The notes beneath the pieces are model-generated. The model was not told the DNA's origin and did not search any database. It was given only the letters and a program-made list of their open reading frames with translations. A program made the position numbers and the translations under genes. This document shows positions 9,126 to 18,676 of a stretch of DNA of 64,000 nt, piece by piece (the stretch's first letter is position 1; the number at the start of each line of letters is the position of its first letter). This DNA is from Ignavibacteria bacterium. Its GTDB lineage: Bacteria; Bacteroidota; Ignavibacteria; Ch128b. Location: NCBI GenBank assembly GCA_013177855.1, contig JABLYA010000001.1, forward strand, positions 667,231-731,230, read 5' to 3'.

Positions 9126-10880
9126 TTATTTCTTATAAACAATTTTACCATTCACAACTGTCATTAGAACATTAGTGTTTAAAATTTCTTTTGGCGAAAT
9201 GTTATAAAGATCTTTATCTAAAATTGTAAAATCAGCCCACTTACCGAGTTCAATCGTACCCTTTTTGGTTTCTTCAAAGACTGCAAAAGCTGCCCATTTT
9301 GTAAAACATTTTAGTGCCTCGTCAATTGTTAATTTTTGATCAGGATACCATCCATTCTCAAAATTTTTAGGATCCTTAATTCCACTTTTGGAAAGAACCC
9401 ATTTCTTTTTCTTCACGAGCTCTAAAACATCATCTGCGTTTTTAGGAGAACCGTTTTTATCCTGTCGCGTTATTGCAGCATAAATTCCTTCAAGAACACT
9501 CGGATTTTCAACAGGGAAATCAGAACCTCCTGCAATCAGATTGGTTTCGTTTAAAACCGTTTTATATGCATAAGACCATTTTACTCTTTCCGGACCTAAA
9601 CGAGCTTCAGCCCAGGGCATATCCGAAGTTGCGTGAACTGGCTGCATACTTGGAATCACTTTCAATTTCGCAAGTCGTTTAACATCCTCAGGATTTATTA
9701 CCTGAACATGTTCGATTCGTAATCGTGGATCTTTGTGATTTAATTCGTTCATTGCTCTTTGATAAGCATTCAATACAAGATAATTACCAGAATCACCTAT
9801 TGCGTGAGTGGCGACCTGCAAACCTTTACTCAATGCATCTTTAGTAACTTGATAAATTTGATCTTCGCTTAAAAGCAAAAGACCATAATTATCAGGATCG
9901 TCCTGATAAGGTTCAGTCATTAACGCACCTCGTGAACCCATTGCACCATCGACGAATAATTTTATTCCATCAACATTCACAAAGCCATTTGCATAACCCA
10001 CAAGCTTCCCTTCTTTAAGATATTTATTCCAGGTTTCTCCTATTCCATCCACATAAGCATGAATCCGGATTGGAAGTTTACCTTCATCTGCAAGTTTTTT
10101 ATAAACTTTAATTGTTCGTTCACTTACACCCATATCATGAACTGAAGTAATTCCATATTTAGCCAGATTTGTTGTTGATACAAGAACTGTATTTTCAAGT
10201 TCTTCGTCTGTTGGTGGTGGAATGACTTTGTAAATAAGATTCATTGCGTTGTCAATCAATAGACCAGTTGGATTTCCATCTTGATCTTTCTTAATCTCTC
10301 CGCCTTCAGGATTTGGAGTATTCTTATCAATTCCTGCAAGTTCAAGCGCTTTTTTATTCACCCAGAGAGCATGACCATCAATGCGAGTTAATGCGACTGG
10401 ATTTTTAGGTGCTGCTTTATCAAGAATTAAATGATTAGGCCAAGATTTATTTTCCCAATCGTTTTGATCCCAACCAACACCAAGAATCCAATCACCTTCT
10501 TTTAATGTGCTCGCTTTTTTCTTTACTAGTTCGGCAATTTCTTCCTGCGAATTCGTTCCAACTAGATCAATTTGAAGTAAATTATCACCATATCCTGTTA
10601 TATGACCATGAGCATCAATAAAACCTGGATAAACAAACGCTCCTTGTAAATCGATTCTTTCGCTCTGAGGATATTTTCTTATCAACTCTTCTGAAGAACC
10701 TAAGTCAACGATAATTCCATTTTTAACTGCAACTGCTTCGTAAATTGAGTTTTTATCATCAAGTGAATAAATTTTTCCATTGAAGAAAATCTTGTCAGGC
10801 ATCTCTTTACTGCAGGAAGTTAATATTAATTGAAATGATAAGACTAAAATTAATTGAGCAAAAAATTTTAATGACTTCAT
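9126..10880 (-). CDS. lipoprotein metal-dependent amidohydrolase (YtcJ/amidohydrolase-3 family)
   Basis: 584 residues. The N-terminus is a lipoprotein signal with lipobox LTSC, Cys23 being the predicted lipidation site, so it is probably anchored in the envelope. The amidohydrolase fold shows DAHGHITG (metal-binding His pair), THAIGDSGN, RIEHVQVINPED and GGSDFPVENPS, the usual order of metal and catalytic residues in the YtcJ/N-substituted formamide deformylase group. The C-terminal FTILDKDLYNISPKEI returns to the small beta domain. A strong AAGGAGAG precedes the ATG. It lies 48 bases after the Kdo transferase gene and may share its transcript. The substrate is not predictable. Confidence 0.9.
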   Translation of the reverse strand: MKSLKFFAQLILVLSFQLILTSCSKEMPDKIFFNGKIYSLDDKNSIYEAVAVKNGIIVDLGSSEELIRKYPQSERIDLQGAFVYPGFIDAHGHITGYGDNLLQIDLVGTNSQEEIAELVKKKASTLKEGDWILGVGWDQNDWENKSWPNHLILDKAAPKNPVALTRIDGHALWVNKKALELAGIDKNTPNPEGGEIKKDQDGNPTGLLIDNAMNLIYKVIPPPTDEELENTVLVSTTNLAKYGITSVHDMGVSERTIKVYKKLADEGKLPIRIHAYVDGIGETWNKYLKEGKLVGYANGFVNVDGIKLFVDGAMGSRGALMTEPYQDDPDNYGLLLLSEDQIYQVTKDALSKGLQVATHAIGDSGNYLVLNAYQRAMNELNHKDPRLRIEHVQVINPEDVKRLAKLKVIPSMQPVHATSDMPWAEARLGPERVKWSYAYKTVLNETNLIAGGSDFPVENPSVLEGIYAAITRQDKNGSPKNADDVLELVKKKKWVLSKSGIKDPKNFENGWYPDQKLTIDEALKCFTKWAAFAVFEETKKGTIELGKWADFTILDKDLYNISPKEILNTNVLMTVVNGKIVYKK

Positions 10881-10927
10881 TTCGTCTCTCCTTTAGATAA
10901 TTATTATAAAAAAGCTTTGCTTTCATT

Positions 10928-12211
10928 TCAGGAACTAAGAATTTCATTAAGAACATTCACAATTTTTTCAGTTGCACCAATATTTCTTTCAACAAAACTT
11001 TTTGCATTAGTTCCAATCTGTAATCTGTAACTTTCATCAGCAAATAGTTTACGAAGATAGCGATACAGTTCAACTTTATTATTTACAGAAAACCCACCGT
11101 TGTTATAAATTAAATGGAATGCTTCCTGACTATTTGAGTATTTAGGACCAAATAAAACTGGAATTCCATATACAGCTGGTTCAAGGACATTATGAATATT
11201 CGACTTAAAGCCGCCGCCGACAAAAGCAACATTAGCATAAGCATAAAGAGTTAATAAAATTCCAACTGAGTCGACAATTATCACCTTTTCATCCTTATAT
11301 TGATTTAATGCCGAGAAACGAATCGTAGAAATGTATTCTTTTAATTCAAATTCAATTTGTTCAAGAGTTGGAATAGATGGTTCGTGAGGAACGATAATCG
11401 AAATCAAATTTTTTTCAAATTGGTGAAGTTTAATCAAGGCAGGGAAAAGAACTTCTTCATCTTCCCGCCAGGTGCTTCCTGCAACAAATATTTTTTTACC
11501 TTCGATAATTTTTTCATTTAGGATTTTCTGTTTCAAAGCTGTTCTGCTTTTTTGATAAACTCTATCGTATCTCGTATCGCCAGCAACAATAATTTTATCT
11601 TTACTTACTCCAATCTCAATAAAACCATTCTTATCCTCTTCAGAAATAGTTAATATTTTACGGAACATATTGAACAAAAACTTATGAAAACTTTTTACTA
11701 CTACTATTTTTCTCGGTGAATTTTTTTTCATCGTCGCATCTACCAAAACAACAGGAATATTTCTTTTAGACAATTCAAAAACTGAATTGGGCCAGATGTC
11801 GTATCTCATAAAAATTAAAATTGCTGGTTTCACTATCTCGACAAAACGTTTGATATTCTTGATTGAATCGAAGGGATAATAAGTTATTAAATCAGCACCT
11901 TCATATCTTTTTGCTGCGTTGTAACCGCTGGGAGAAAGAAATGATGCAAGTATGTTATAATTTTTTTCTGAATTTAATTTCTCAATTATCGGTTTCGCCT
12001 GTTCAAATTCACCAACAGATGATGAATGAAACCAGAGTAATTTTTTTGTTTGATCTAATTTTTTCAACTCAGTTTGAAGTCGATTAAAAAGATTTTCTCT
12101 GTCTCTTAAGGCTGTTTTAATTTTCTTATTGAATAACGAAGCGATTTTAATACTCAAATAAAACAAAGGAATAATTAAATAATTATAAATCCATTTCCAG
12201 AAATTACTCAT
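10928..12211 (-). CDS. waaA: 3-deoxy-D-manno-octulosonic acid (Kdo) transferase
   Basis: 427 residues, the normal length for WaaA/KdtA, which transfers Kdo from CMP-Kdo to lipid A precursor at the inner membrane. An N-terminal membrane anchor (about residues 8-24) is followed by LLWFHSSSVGEFEQAKPII, the conserved acceptor-side motif with catalytic Glu. FVAGSTWREDEE and FVGGGFKSNIHNVLEPAVYG form the CMP-Kdo binding side. The start lies one base after the upstream GT9 stop, and AAGGAAA sits before it. Together with the GT9 genes it shows that the cell makes an LPS inner core. Confidence 0.95.
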   Translation of the reverse strand: MSNFWKWIYNYLIIPLFYLSIKIASLFNKKIKTALRDRENLFNRLQTELKKLDQTKKLLWFHSSSVGEFEQAKPIIEKLNSEKNYNILASFLSPSGYNAAKRYEGADLITYYPFDSIKNIKRFVEIVKPAILIFMRYDIWPNSVFELSKRNIPVVLVDATMKKNSPRKIVVVKSFHKFLFNMFRKILTISEEDKNGFIEIGVSKDKIIVAGDTRYDRVYQKSRTALKQKILNEKIIEGKKIFVAGSTWREDEEVLFPALIKLHQFEKNLISIIVPHEPSIPTLEQIEFELKEYISTIRFSALNQYKDEKVIIVDSVGILLTLYAYANVAFVGGGFKSNIHNVLEPAVYGIPVLFGPKYSNSQEAFHLIYNNGGFSVNNKVELYRYLRKLFADESYRLQIGTNAKSFVERNIGATEKIVNVLNEILSS

Positions 12212-12212
12212 A

Positions 12213-13232
12213 TTAATTTCCTTTTGTAATCAATTCTTCTAATTTTTGAACAATTAAATCGGGAGTGATATCCCTCATACATTTAAAATGCTTCTTCGGG
12301 CAACTCGATTTTCCAATATGTGAACAGGGCCTGCAATCCAAATTTTCATTCTCAACGATTATAGACTTTTCAAAGATAGGAGCGAAACCAAACTCTTTTA
12401 TAGTTGAACCAAAAATTGCAACAGTTGGAATCTTTAATAATGAACTCAGATGCATTAATCCCGAATCGTTTGTAATTATTGCTGAACATTTTTTCATTAA
12501 TGCTGCTGTTTCAAAGAGATCATTCTCATTTTGAAAATTTTTTACTGCTGCTGAATCTATTTCTAAAGATTTGCAAATTTCTTTATCGTTACTTCCGCCA
12601 AAAAGTGCGATAGAGTAATCTTTTTGAATTAATGTTTTTATAACCTGTACAAACAAATCAACAGGATATCTTTTGGTAAAATGTTTTGAACCAGGACATA
12701 TTCCTATCAAGACTTTTTCTTTAAAATGTTCTGGCAATAGATTATCTGCTCTTAGTTCATATTCTTTTGGAATTTCAAAATACAATGGAAGTTGATTTAA
12801 ATCTAACTCAGGATAAACTGTTCTTATATATTGAAGAGCAATTGATTTATTATTCTTCAAAAAATTGATTTTGAAATTGACCAGTAAGAATTTTTTCAGT
12901 GAAGGTTTCTTAAATCTATAAATACGAGTTTTCAAGCTAAATGGATAGAGTTGATGACTTCTAAAATTATTTTGAAGGTCAATCACTATATCAAAGTTTT
13001 CATTTTTAATAAATGACTTAACTTCTTTTTGATTACGCTCATTTAATTGAATTACTCCATCAATAAAAGGATTAGTTTCAATTGCCTGAGCAAATTTTTC
13101 CTTAACCAAAAAGTAAATTACCGGTTCATTTTCTCTTTCTTTCAAGATTTTTATCAATGGATAAGTTAAAAGAACATCACCAAGAGAGCTCAAACGAATG
13201 ATTAGAATTTTTTTCTTTTTATTATCAATCAT
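12213..13232 (-). CDS. glycosyltransferase family 9 (heptosyltransferase-like)
   Basis: I chose the ATG at 13232 because the GT9 family begins a few residues before its first strand, here KILIIRLSSLGDVLLTYPLI. The frame is open back to an ATG at 13313, which would add 27 unusual residues; neither start has a clear ribosome binding site. The sugar-nucleotide half shows ICPGSKHFTKRYP and ITNDSGLMHLSSLLKIPTVA followed by IFGST. The C-terminal cysteine cluster DCRPCSHIGKSSC with FKCM matches the other GT9 copies. The Kdo transferase follows one base later, supporting an LPS-core role. Confidence 0.88.
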   Translation of the reverse strand: MIDNKKKKILIIRLSSLGDVLLTYPLIKILKERENEPVIYFLVKEKFAQAIETNPFIDGVIQLNERNQKEVKSFIKNENFDIVIDLQNNFRSHQLYPFSLKTRIYRFKKPSLKKFLLVNFKINFLKNNKSIALQYIRTVYPELDLNQLPLYFEIPKEYELRADNLLPEHFKEKVLIGICPGSKHFTKRYPVDLFVQVIKTLIQKDYSIALFGGSNDKEICKSLEIDSAAVKNFQNENDLFETAALMKKCSAIITNDSGLMHLSSLLKIPTVAIFGSTIKEFGFAPIFEKSIIVENENLDCRPCSHIGKSSCPKKHFKCMRDITPDLIVQKLEELITKGN

Positions 13233-13391
13233 CACAACTAATTTAAAGAAATTTGATGAGATGAAAATTCGATTTATAGATGACTTTTCATCTGAGTAAA
13301 CTAAAAAATTCATTTTTGTTAAAACTCACATCATAATTAAATTGCAATCAAAAATTTCAGAAATGAAAATTATTTCAGAGAGGAAAGAAAA

Positions 13392-13670
13392 ATGACTTCA
13401 TTACCACCTGCACCTGTAAAACCATATCCAGATAATAGTATTGAAAAAAAAGCATATTCAATTGCAGAAAGTTTATCGGAATATTTACCAGTAATGAATG
13501 ATAGAAATCGACTTGGTTTTAACTTATACCGCCATCTTAAAGGTGAAGGTGATGATATCGCTACAATCGTAAGAACTAATAAATTCACTATCGAAAAAAT
13601 CTCTAAAGAAGAACTCATCCAATTACTCGAGCAAAAAGTTGAAGAAGTGAAAAAAGAACTTTTTGCATAA
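13392..13670 (+). CDS. small conserved-looking hypothetical protein
   Basis: 92 residues. It begins MTSLPPAPVKPYPDNSIEKK and continues with predicted helices and a heptad-like tail (EELIQLLEQKVEEVKKELFA) that could form a coiled coil. There is no signal peptide. A clear AGAGAGGAAAG motif precedes the ATG, and codon use resembles that of the neighbours, so I regard it as real. It is divergent from the GT9 gene and 65 bases upstream of the DUF5916 gene. I do not recognise its family. It is too different from RNA polymerase omega to use that name, although the size and acidic helical character are similar. Confidence 0.6.
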   Translation: MTSLPPAPVKPYPDNSIEKKAYSIAESLSEYLPVMNDRNRLGFNLYRHLKGEGDDIATIVRTNKFTIEKISKEELIQLLEQKVEEVKKELFA

Positions 13671-13735
13671 TCACTTCATACTAATTTGAAACTTACCAGC
13701 TTCGAATACGTCTAACGGCTTCAAAAACTATTACT

Positions 13736-16390
13736 ATGAAAAAGATTATCATTCCCCTCTCAATGGCTTTACTCCTTACTTCAGTTACTTTGTATTCGTT
13801 AGAAAAACCTGGCAACTCAAAAAAAGTAACTGCTTATAGGGTTAATGAAAAGATTTCAATTGATGGAAAACTTTCAGAAACAATTTATCAAACAATTACT
13901 CCAATCACCGAATTTATTCAGCGAGATCCAGATGAAGGCAAACCTGCAACAGAAAGAACTGAAGTCTGGACTTTTTATGATGATTATAACTTTTATGTAG
14001 CCGCAAAGCTTTACGATTCAAAACCTGATTCAATTACAAAAATTTTGGGCCGCAGAGATAACTTTCTTGCATCCGATTACTTTGGATTTGCAATTGATAC
14101 TTATCTCGATAGAAGAAATGCATTTTTCTTCCTAGTCAACCCAGCTGGTTCAATCATAGATGGTCAATTTTTCAACGATAGCTGGGATGATGAAACCTGG
14201 GATGGAGTTTGGGACTATGCAGTTTCGCTTTTTGACAGCGGTTGGTGTGTTGAAATCAAAGTACCATTTTCTCAACTACGATTTAAAAACTTAGAAGAGC
14301 AGATCTGGGGAATTAATTTTTATCGAAGACTTAATCGGAATAAAGAAGAAGATCATTTTATTTATGTACCAAAGAGAGAAAATGGCTTTGTTTCGCATTT
14401 CGCCACATTAACAGGCATCAAAGGAATTAAGCAAAAACAGAGAATCGAATTTTTACCATATGCTGCTGGTAAAGCCCAATATCTTATTCACGACCCATTG
14501 GATCCTTTTTATAAAAAGAATCAGTATCAAAAAAATCTTGGTGTTGATTTTAAATTTGGTGTTGGAAGCAACCTGACAATAGATGGGACAATTAATCCTG
14601 ATTTCGGTCAAGTTGAAGTAGATCCAGCTGTTATTAATCTTTCCGCCTTTGAAACATTTTATAATGAAAAAAGACCTTTCTTTATCGAAGGAAGAAATTT
14701 CATCAATTTTGGTAATGGTGGTTCGAATAGTAATTTTTCATTTAATTGGCCCAATCCACAAATTTTCTATTCAAGAAGAATTGGAAGAGCACCAAGAACT
14801 CCAGTCGAACATAATGGTTATATTGATTACCCAAATGAAACAAGAATTTTAGGTGCAACGAAATTATCCGGCAAGATTACCAATGATTGGTCAATTTACT
14901 TTTTGAATGCATTTACAGAAAGAACATACGCTCAGATTGATTCTCAAAATGTTCGCTTTGATCAAGAGATTGAACCCTTTACTTATTATGGTGTTTTTAG
15001 AACTCAGAAAGAATTTAATTCGGGAAAACAATCAGTTGGATTGATCTCAACAGCTGTAATTCGTGACAATCAAGACCCATTCATTGATTCACGATTAGTT
15101 CGTTCAGCGACCACAATTGGTCTCGATGGCTGGACATATATCGACAAAGAAGAAAATTATGTTTTTACCGGTTACATAATTAGATCTCAACAAACTGGAT
15201 CCAACAACTCTATTCGAAGATTACAGGAAGCACCTCAAAGATATTTTCAAAGACCTGACGCAGAGAAATATAAACTCGATACAACACGGACAAATTTTTC
15301 AGGTTACGCTGGAAGATTTGCACTGAATAAACAGAAAGGAAATTTTTATCTCAATTCAGCATTTGGTTTTATCTCTCCCGAATTCGATGTAAATGAACTC
15401 GGATTTCAATATAAAGCTGATGTATTAAACTCACATTTGGTTATTGGTTACCGCTGGTTTAATCCCGATGGAATTACAAGATGGAAAAACATTCACTTTG
15501 CAGTTTTCGCTAATTCTGATTTTGAAGGCAACTTGACAAATAAAGGATTAATGTTTTTTGGTGGTTTTCAATTAATGAATTTCTATTCATTTAATCTTGA
15601 TTTTGGATATGCACCACAAGTCTATGATAAAGATTTAACTCGTGGTGGACCACTTGTAATCAGACCAACAGCTTACTGGTACAGTTTTAATTTTGAAAGC
15701 GACGAGTCGAAAGATTTTGTTGTTGAATTTGGACTTCATGGTGAACATCTTGTTACAGGCATGAAAGGAATAAATTCAAGTATCTCTTTCGAGTGGAAAC
15801 CAAATTCGCAACTGAACATTTCATTTGAGCCGCAATACGAATACACATTAAATAAAACGCAATGGATAACTAAAATCGATGACATATTTGCAATAAAAAC
15901 TTATGGATCAAGGTACATTTTTGGCGAGATGACTCAAAAGACAATCTCGGCAAATATCAGATTGAACTGGACATTTACTCCGAAACTAACACTTCAATTA
16001 TTTGCTCAACCACTATTTTCAGTTGGAAGTTTTTCAAACATCAAAGAACTAGCAGAGCCAAGAACTCATAATTTTAATGTTTATGGTGTAGATAGAGGTT
16101 GGATAATCAAAGGACCTGATAATGACTTTGAAATTGATCCAGATGGTAGTGATTCGGCTCCATCATTTATTTTATCGAATCCTGATTTCAATACAAAATC
16201 CATCCGCGTAAATGCTGTCTTGAGATGGGAATTTTTACCAGGCTCATCATTATACTTCGTCTGGACACAGGATAGAATGAATTTGGACAATCCAGGAACT
16301 CTTTCTTTCAAACGAGATCTAAAAAATTTATTCAACTCAGATTCGAACAACATCCTTATGTTAAAACTTACTTATTGGCTTGACATTTAA
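13736..16390 (+). CDS. DUF5916 outer-membrane protein with N-terminal CBM9-like domain
   Basis: 884 residues. A signal peptide (about 1-22) precedes a CBM9/DOMON-like beta sandwich: ISIDGKLSETIYQ, then EVWTFYDDYNFYVAAKLYDS and CVEIKVPFSQLRF. DUF5916 follows; EKRPFFIEG is its most typical stretch. The rest consists of alternating amphipathic strands ending in LMLKLTYWLDI, consistent with a C-terminal outer-membrane barrel. Family members are common in Bacteroidota, often near peptidases or TonB systems; the ligand is unknown. No Shine-Dalgarno is visible. There is an AT-rich gap of about 105 bases before the nucleotidyltransferase. Confidence 0.85.
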   Translation: MKKIIIPLSMALLLTSVTLYSLEKPGNSKKVTAYRVNEKISIDGKLSETIYQTITPITEFIQRDPDEGKPATERTEVWTFYDDYNFYVAAKLYDSKPDSITKILGRRDNFLASDYFGFAIDTYLDRRNAFFFLVNPAGSIIDGQFFNDSWDDETWDGVWDYAVSLFDSGWCVEIKVPFSQLRFKNLEEQIWGINFYRRLNRNKEEDHFIYVPKRENGFVSHFATLTGIKGIKQKQRIEFLPYAAGKAQYLIHDPLDPFYKKNQYQKNLGVDFKFGVGSNLTIDGTINPDFGQVEVDPAVINLSAFETFYNEKRPFFIEGRNFINFGNGGSNSNFSFNWPNPQIFYSRRIGRAPRTPVEHNGYIDYPNETRILGATKLSGKITNDWSIYFLNAFTERTYAQIDSQNVRFDQEIEPFTYYGVFRTQKEFNSGKQSVGLISTAVIRDNQDPFIDSRLVRSATTIGLDGWTYIDKEENYVFTGYIIRSQQTGSNNSIRRLQEAPQRYFQRPDAEKYKLDTTRTNFSGYAGRFALNKQKGNFYLNSAFGFISPEFDVNELGFQYKADVLNSHLVIGYRWFNPDGITRWKNIHFAVFANSDFEGNLTNKGLMFFGGFQLMNFYSFNLDFGYAPQVYDKDLTRGGPLVIRPTAYWYSFNFESDESKDFVVEFGLHGEHLVTGMKGINSSISFEWKPNSQLNISFEPQYEYTLNKTQWITKIDDIFAIKTYGSRYIFGEMTQKTISANIRLNWTFTPKLTLQLFAQPLFSVGSFSNIKELAEPRTHNFNVYGVDRGWIIKGPDNDFEIDPDGSDSAPSFILSNPDFNTKSIRVNAVLRWEFLPGSSLYFVWTQDRMNLDNPGTLSFKRDLKNLFNSDSNNILMLKLTYWLDI

Positions 16391-16496
16391 TCGTTAGCTC
16401 AAAAATTTTTTATCAGCATCACAAATACTTTGAGTTTTTTCCTACGCTAAACTAATTGATATTACAAATCACTTTGTTTAAGTTTGTAATCAACTT

Positions 16497-17480
16497 ATGA
16501 AAAACATTAGAGCAATTATCCCGGTAGCAGGTATCGGTACAAGACTGCGACCTCATACTTATACACTTCCAAAAGTTTTGTTGAATGTCGCAGGAAAACC
16601 GATTTTAGGCCATATAATGGACCGAATTATTCTTGAAGGAATTTCAAAGGCGACCTTTGTCGTTGGATATCTGGGGGAAAAAGTTGAAGAGTATATTAAA
16701 GATAATTATCAAATTGAAGCTGATTTTGTTCAACAAAATGACCAGTTGGGTCTCGGTCATGCAATTTACACTGCAAGGGAAACTTTCAAAGGTGATGAGC
16801 TGCTTATCATTTTAGGCGATACAATTTTTGATGTCGATTTGAAATCTATGCTTTCCAAAGAATATTCAGCTTTAGGTGTCAAAGAAGTTGAAGATCCAAG
16901 AAGATTTGGTGTTGCAATAGTGGAAAACGGATTTATAACCAAACTGGTAGAGAAACCAGAAACACCAATCAGTAATCTCGCAATTGTTGGATTGTATTAT
17001 ATCAAAAATTCTTCTTTGCTTGAAGATTGTCTTAATGAAATTATCAAGAAAGACATCAGAACAAAAAATGAATATCAATTGACCGATGCTTTACAATTAA
17101 TGTTAGAGAAAGGTGAAAAGTTTGTTCCTTTTACAGTTGAAGGATGGTTTGACTGCGGTAAACAGGAAACATTACTCTCAACAAATCATCACCTGCTCGA
17201 AAAATTAAACAATACAGAGAAAATTGAAGGTGTAGTAATTCAAAAACCAGTTTATATTTCACCAAATAGCAAAGTTGAGAATAGCATAATTGGACCTTAC
17301 ACCACTATTAACGATGGTGCTGAAATTAAAAACTCAATTATTGTGAATAGTATAATTGGAGTAAATGCAAAAGTATATAACGCTATTTTGCGTGACTCAA
17401 TAATTGGAAATAATACAATCATTCGGGGACAGTTCAAAAGATTGAATACTGGTGATTCAACTGAAATAGAATTTTATTAA
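16497..17480 (+). CDS. sugar-1-phosphate nucleotidyltransferase with left-handed beta-helix tail
   Basis: 327 residues. The Rossmann-like nucleotidyltransferase domain (1 to about 230) has the signature GIGTRLRPHTYTLPKVLL, product-site GDTIFDVD and EKPETPISNLAIVGLYYI. Residues about 245-320 are hexapeptide-like repeats (SIIGPYTTIND, SIIVNSIIGVNAKVYNAILR) forming a left-handed beta helix. The reaction is NTP plus sugar-1-phosphate to NDP-sugar and pyrophosphate; glucose-1-phosphate thymidylyl- or uridylyltransferase is most likely, but specificity cannot be read. It lies 21 bases upstream of metK on the same strand. Confidence 0.88.
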   Translation: MKNIRAIIPVAGIGTRLRPHTYTLPKVLLNVAGKPILGHIMDRIILEGISKATFVVGYLGEKVEEYIKDNYQIEADFVQQNDQLGLGHAIYTARETFKGDELLIILGDTIFDVDLKSMLSKEYSALGVKEVEDPRRFGVAIVENGFITKLVEKPETPISNLAIVGLYYIKNSSLLEDCLNEIIKKDIRTKNEYQLTDALQLMLEKGEKFVPFTVEGWFDCGKQETLLSTNHHLLEKLNNTEKIEGVVIQKPVYISPNSKVENSIIGPYTTINDGAEIKNSIIVNSIIGVNAKVYNAILRDSIIGNNTIIRGQFKRLNTGDSTEIEFY

Positions 17481-17501
17481 AAACTAAATGGAGTAAAAAA
17501 T

Positions 17502-18647
17502 ATGTCAATGTTATTCACATCTGAATCAGTTTCGGAAGGGCATCCTGATAAAATCTGTGATCAAATTTCAGATGCAATTCTTGATGAATACTTAAAACAT
17601 GACCCAGAAGCTCGTGTTGCTTGCGAGACATTCGTCACAACCGGCCTTGTCTTAGTCGGCGGAGAAATAACTTCAAAAGCTCAGATAAATATTCAAGATG
17701 TTGTAAGAGAAACAATTCGCGAAATTGGTTATACAAGTCCTGTGTACAGATTTGACGCTGATTCTTGTTCCGTCTTGAATTCAATTCATTCACAATCACC
17801 TGACATCGCAATGGGAGTTGATAAAGGTGGTGCCGGCGATCAAGGAATGATGTTCGGTTATGCAACCGATCAAACTGAAGAGTATATGCCCGCACCAATT
17901 ATGTATGCTCATAAACTTGTCAAAAGACTTGCTGAAATTAGAAAAAAAGAAAAACACTTAATGCCTTACCTCAGACCTGATGCAAAATCTCAGGTAACAA
18001 TTGAATACGATGAAAATAAAAAACCTATAAGAGTTCATACTGTTGTCGTTTCTACTCAGCACGATGGAGATGTAACTCAGGACAGAATTCGTGAAGATGT
18101 AATTGAATATGTAGTCAAAAAAGTTATTCCTGCAGAATTGATTGACGACAAAACAATTTACTATGTCAATCCAACTGGCAAATTTGAGATCGGCGGACCT
18201 CACGGTGATACTGGTCTAACAGGAAGAAAAATTATAGTCGATACATACGGCGGTTATGCACCACACGGTGGTGGTGCTTTCAGCGGAAAAGATCCAACCA
18301 AAGTTGATAGAAGCGCAACTTATGCAGCAAGACATATTGCAAAAAATGTTGTTGCATCTGGACTTGCAAAAGAATGTCTTGTTCAGGTAGCTTACGCAAT
18401 TGGTGTAGCTCAACCAGTTTCAATTTTTGTAAATACTTTTGGAACTGGATTAATTCCTGACAAACAACTTGCTGATTTCATCTTAAAAGAAATCGATCTC
18501 ACGCCTAAAGGAATTATTGAACGGCTCGATTTAAGAAAACCAAAATACAAAGCAACTGCGGCTTATGGTCACTTTGGCCGCAACGAGAATGGATTTACAT
18601 GGGAAAAACTTGATCTTGTAGATTTATTCAAATCATTAATAAAATAA
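17502..18647 (+). CDS. metK: S-adenosylmethionine synthetase
   Basis: 381 residues, full length. It makes SAM from ATP and methionine in the cytoplasm. Seen: [20 protein letters not shown] (first metal and ATP site), [12 protein letters not shown] (family signature 1) and [16 protein letters not shown] (signature 2). A second in-frame ATG is two codons in; the first has GGAG at a suitable distance. The ahcY gene follows 29 bases downstream, so SAM synthesis and removal of its by-product S-adenosylhomocysteine are encoded together. No SAM riboswitch is seen in the short leader. Confidence 0.98.
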   Translation: MSMLFTSESVSEGHPDKICDQISDAILDEYLKHDPEARVACETFVTTGLVLVGGEITSKAQINIQDVVRETIREIGYTSPVYRFDADSCSVLNSIHSQSPDIAMGVDKGGAGDQGMMFGYATDQTEEYMPAPIMYAHKLVKRLAEIRKKEKHLMPYLRPDAKSQVTIEYDENKKPIRVHTVVVSTQHDGDVTQDRIREDVIEYVVKKVIPAELIDDKTIYYVNPTGKFEIGGPHGDTGLTGRKIIVDTYGGYAPHGGGAFSGKDPTKVDRSATYAARHIAKNVVASGLAKECLVQVAYAIGVAQPVSIFVNTFGTGLIPDKQLADFILKEIDLTPKGIIERLDLRKPKYKATAAYGHFGRNENGFTWEKLDLVDLFKSLIK

Positions 18648-18676
18648 ATGTAAAATAAATTTGGAGAATAAAAGTA

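Noticed and set aside
13392-13670. RNA polymerase omega subunit
   Set aside because: Size and helical character are similar but the conserved omega core is not recognisable, so it was left as hypothetical.
16398-16440. Terminator after the DUF5916 gene
   Set aside because: CTCAAA/TTTGAG followed by six T is present, but the stem is only six AT-rich pairs with a loop of about 25 bases.
17440-17501. SAM riboswitch before metK
   Set aside because: The gap to the upstream gene is only 21 bases with no room for an aptamer.
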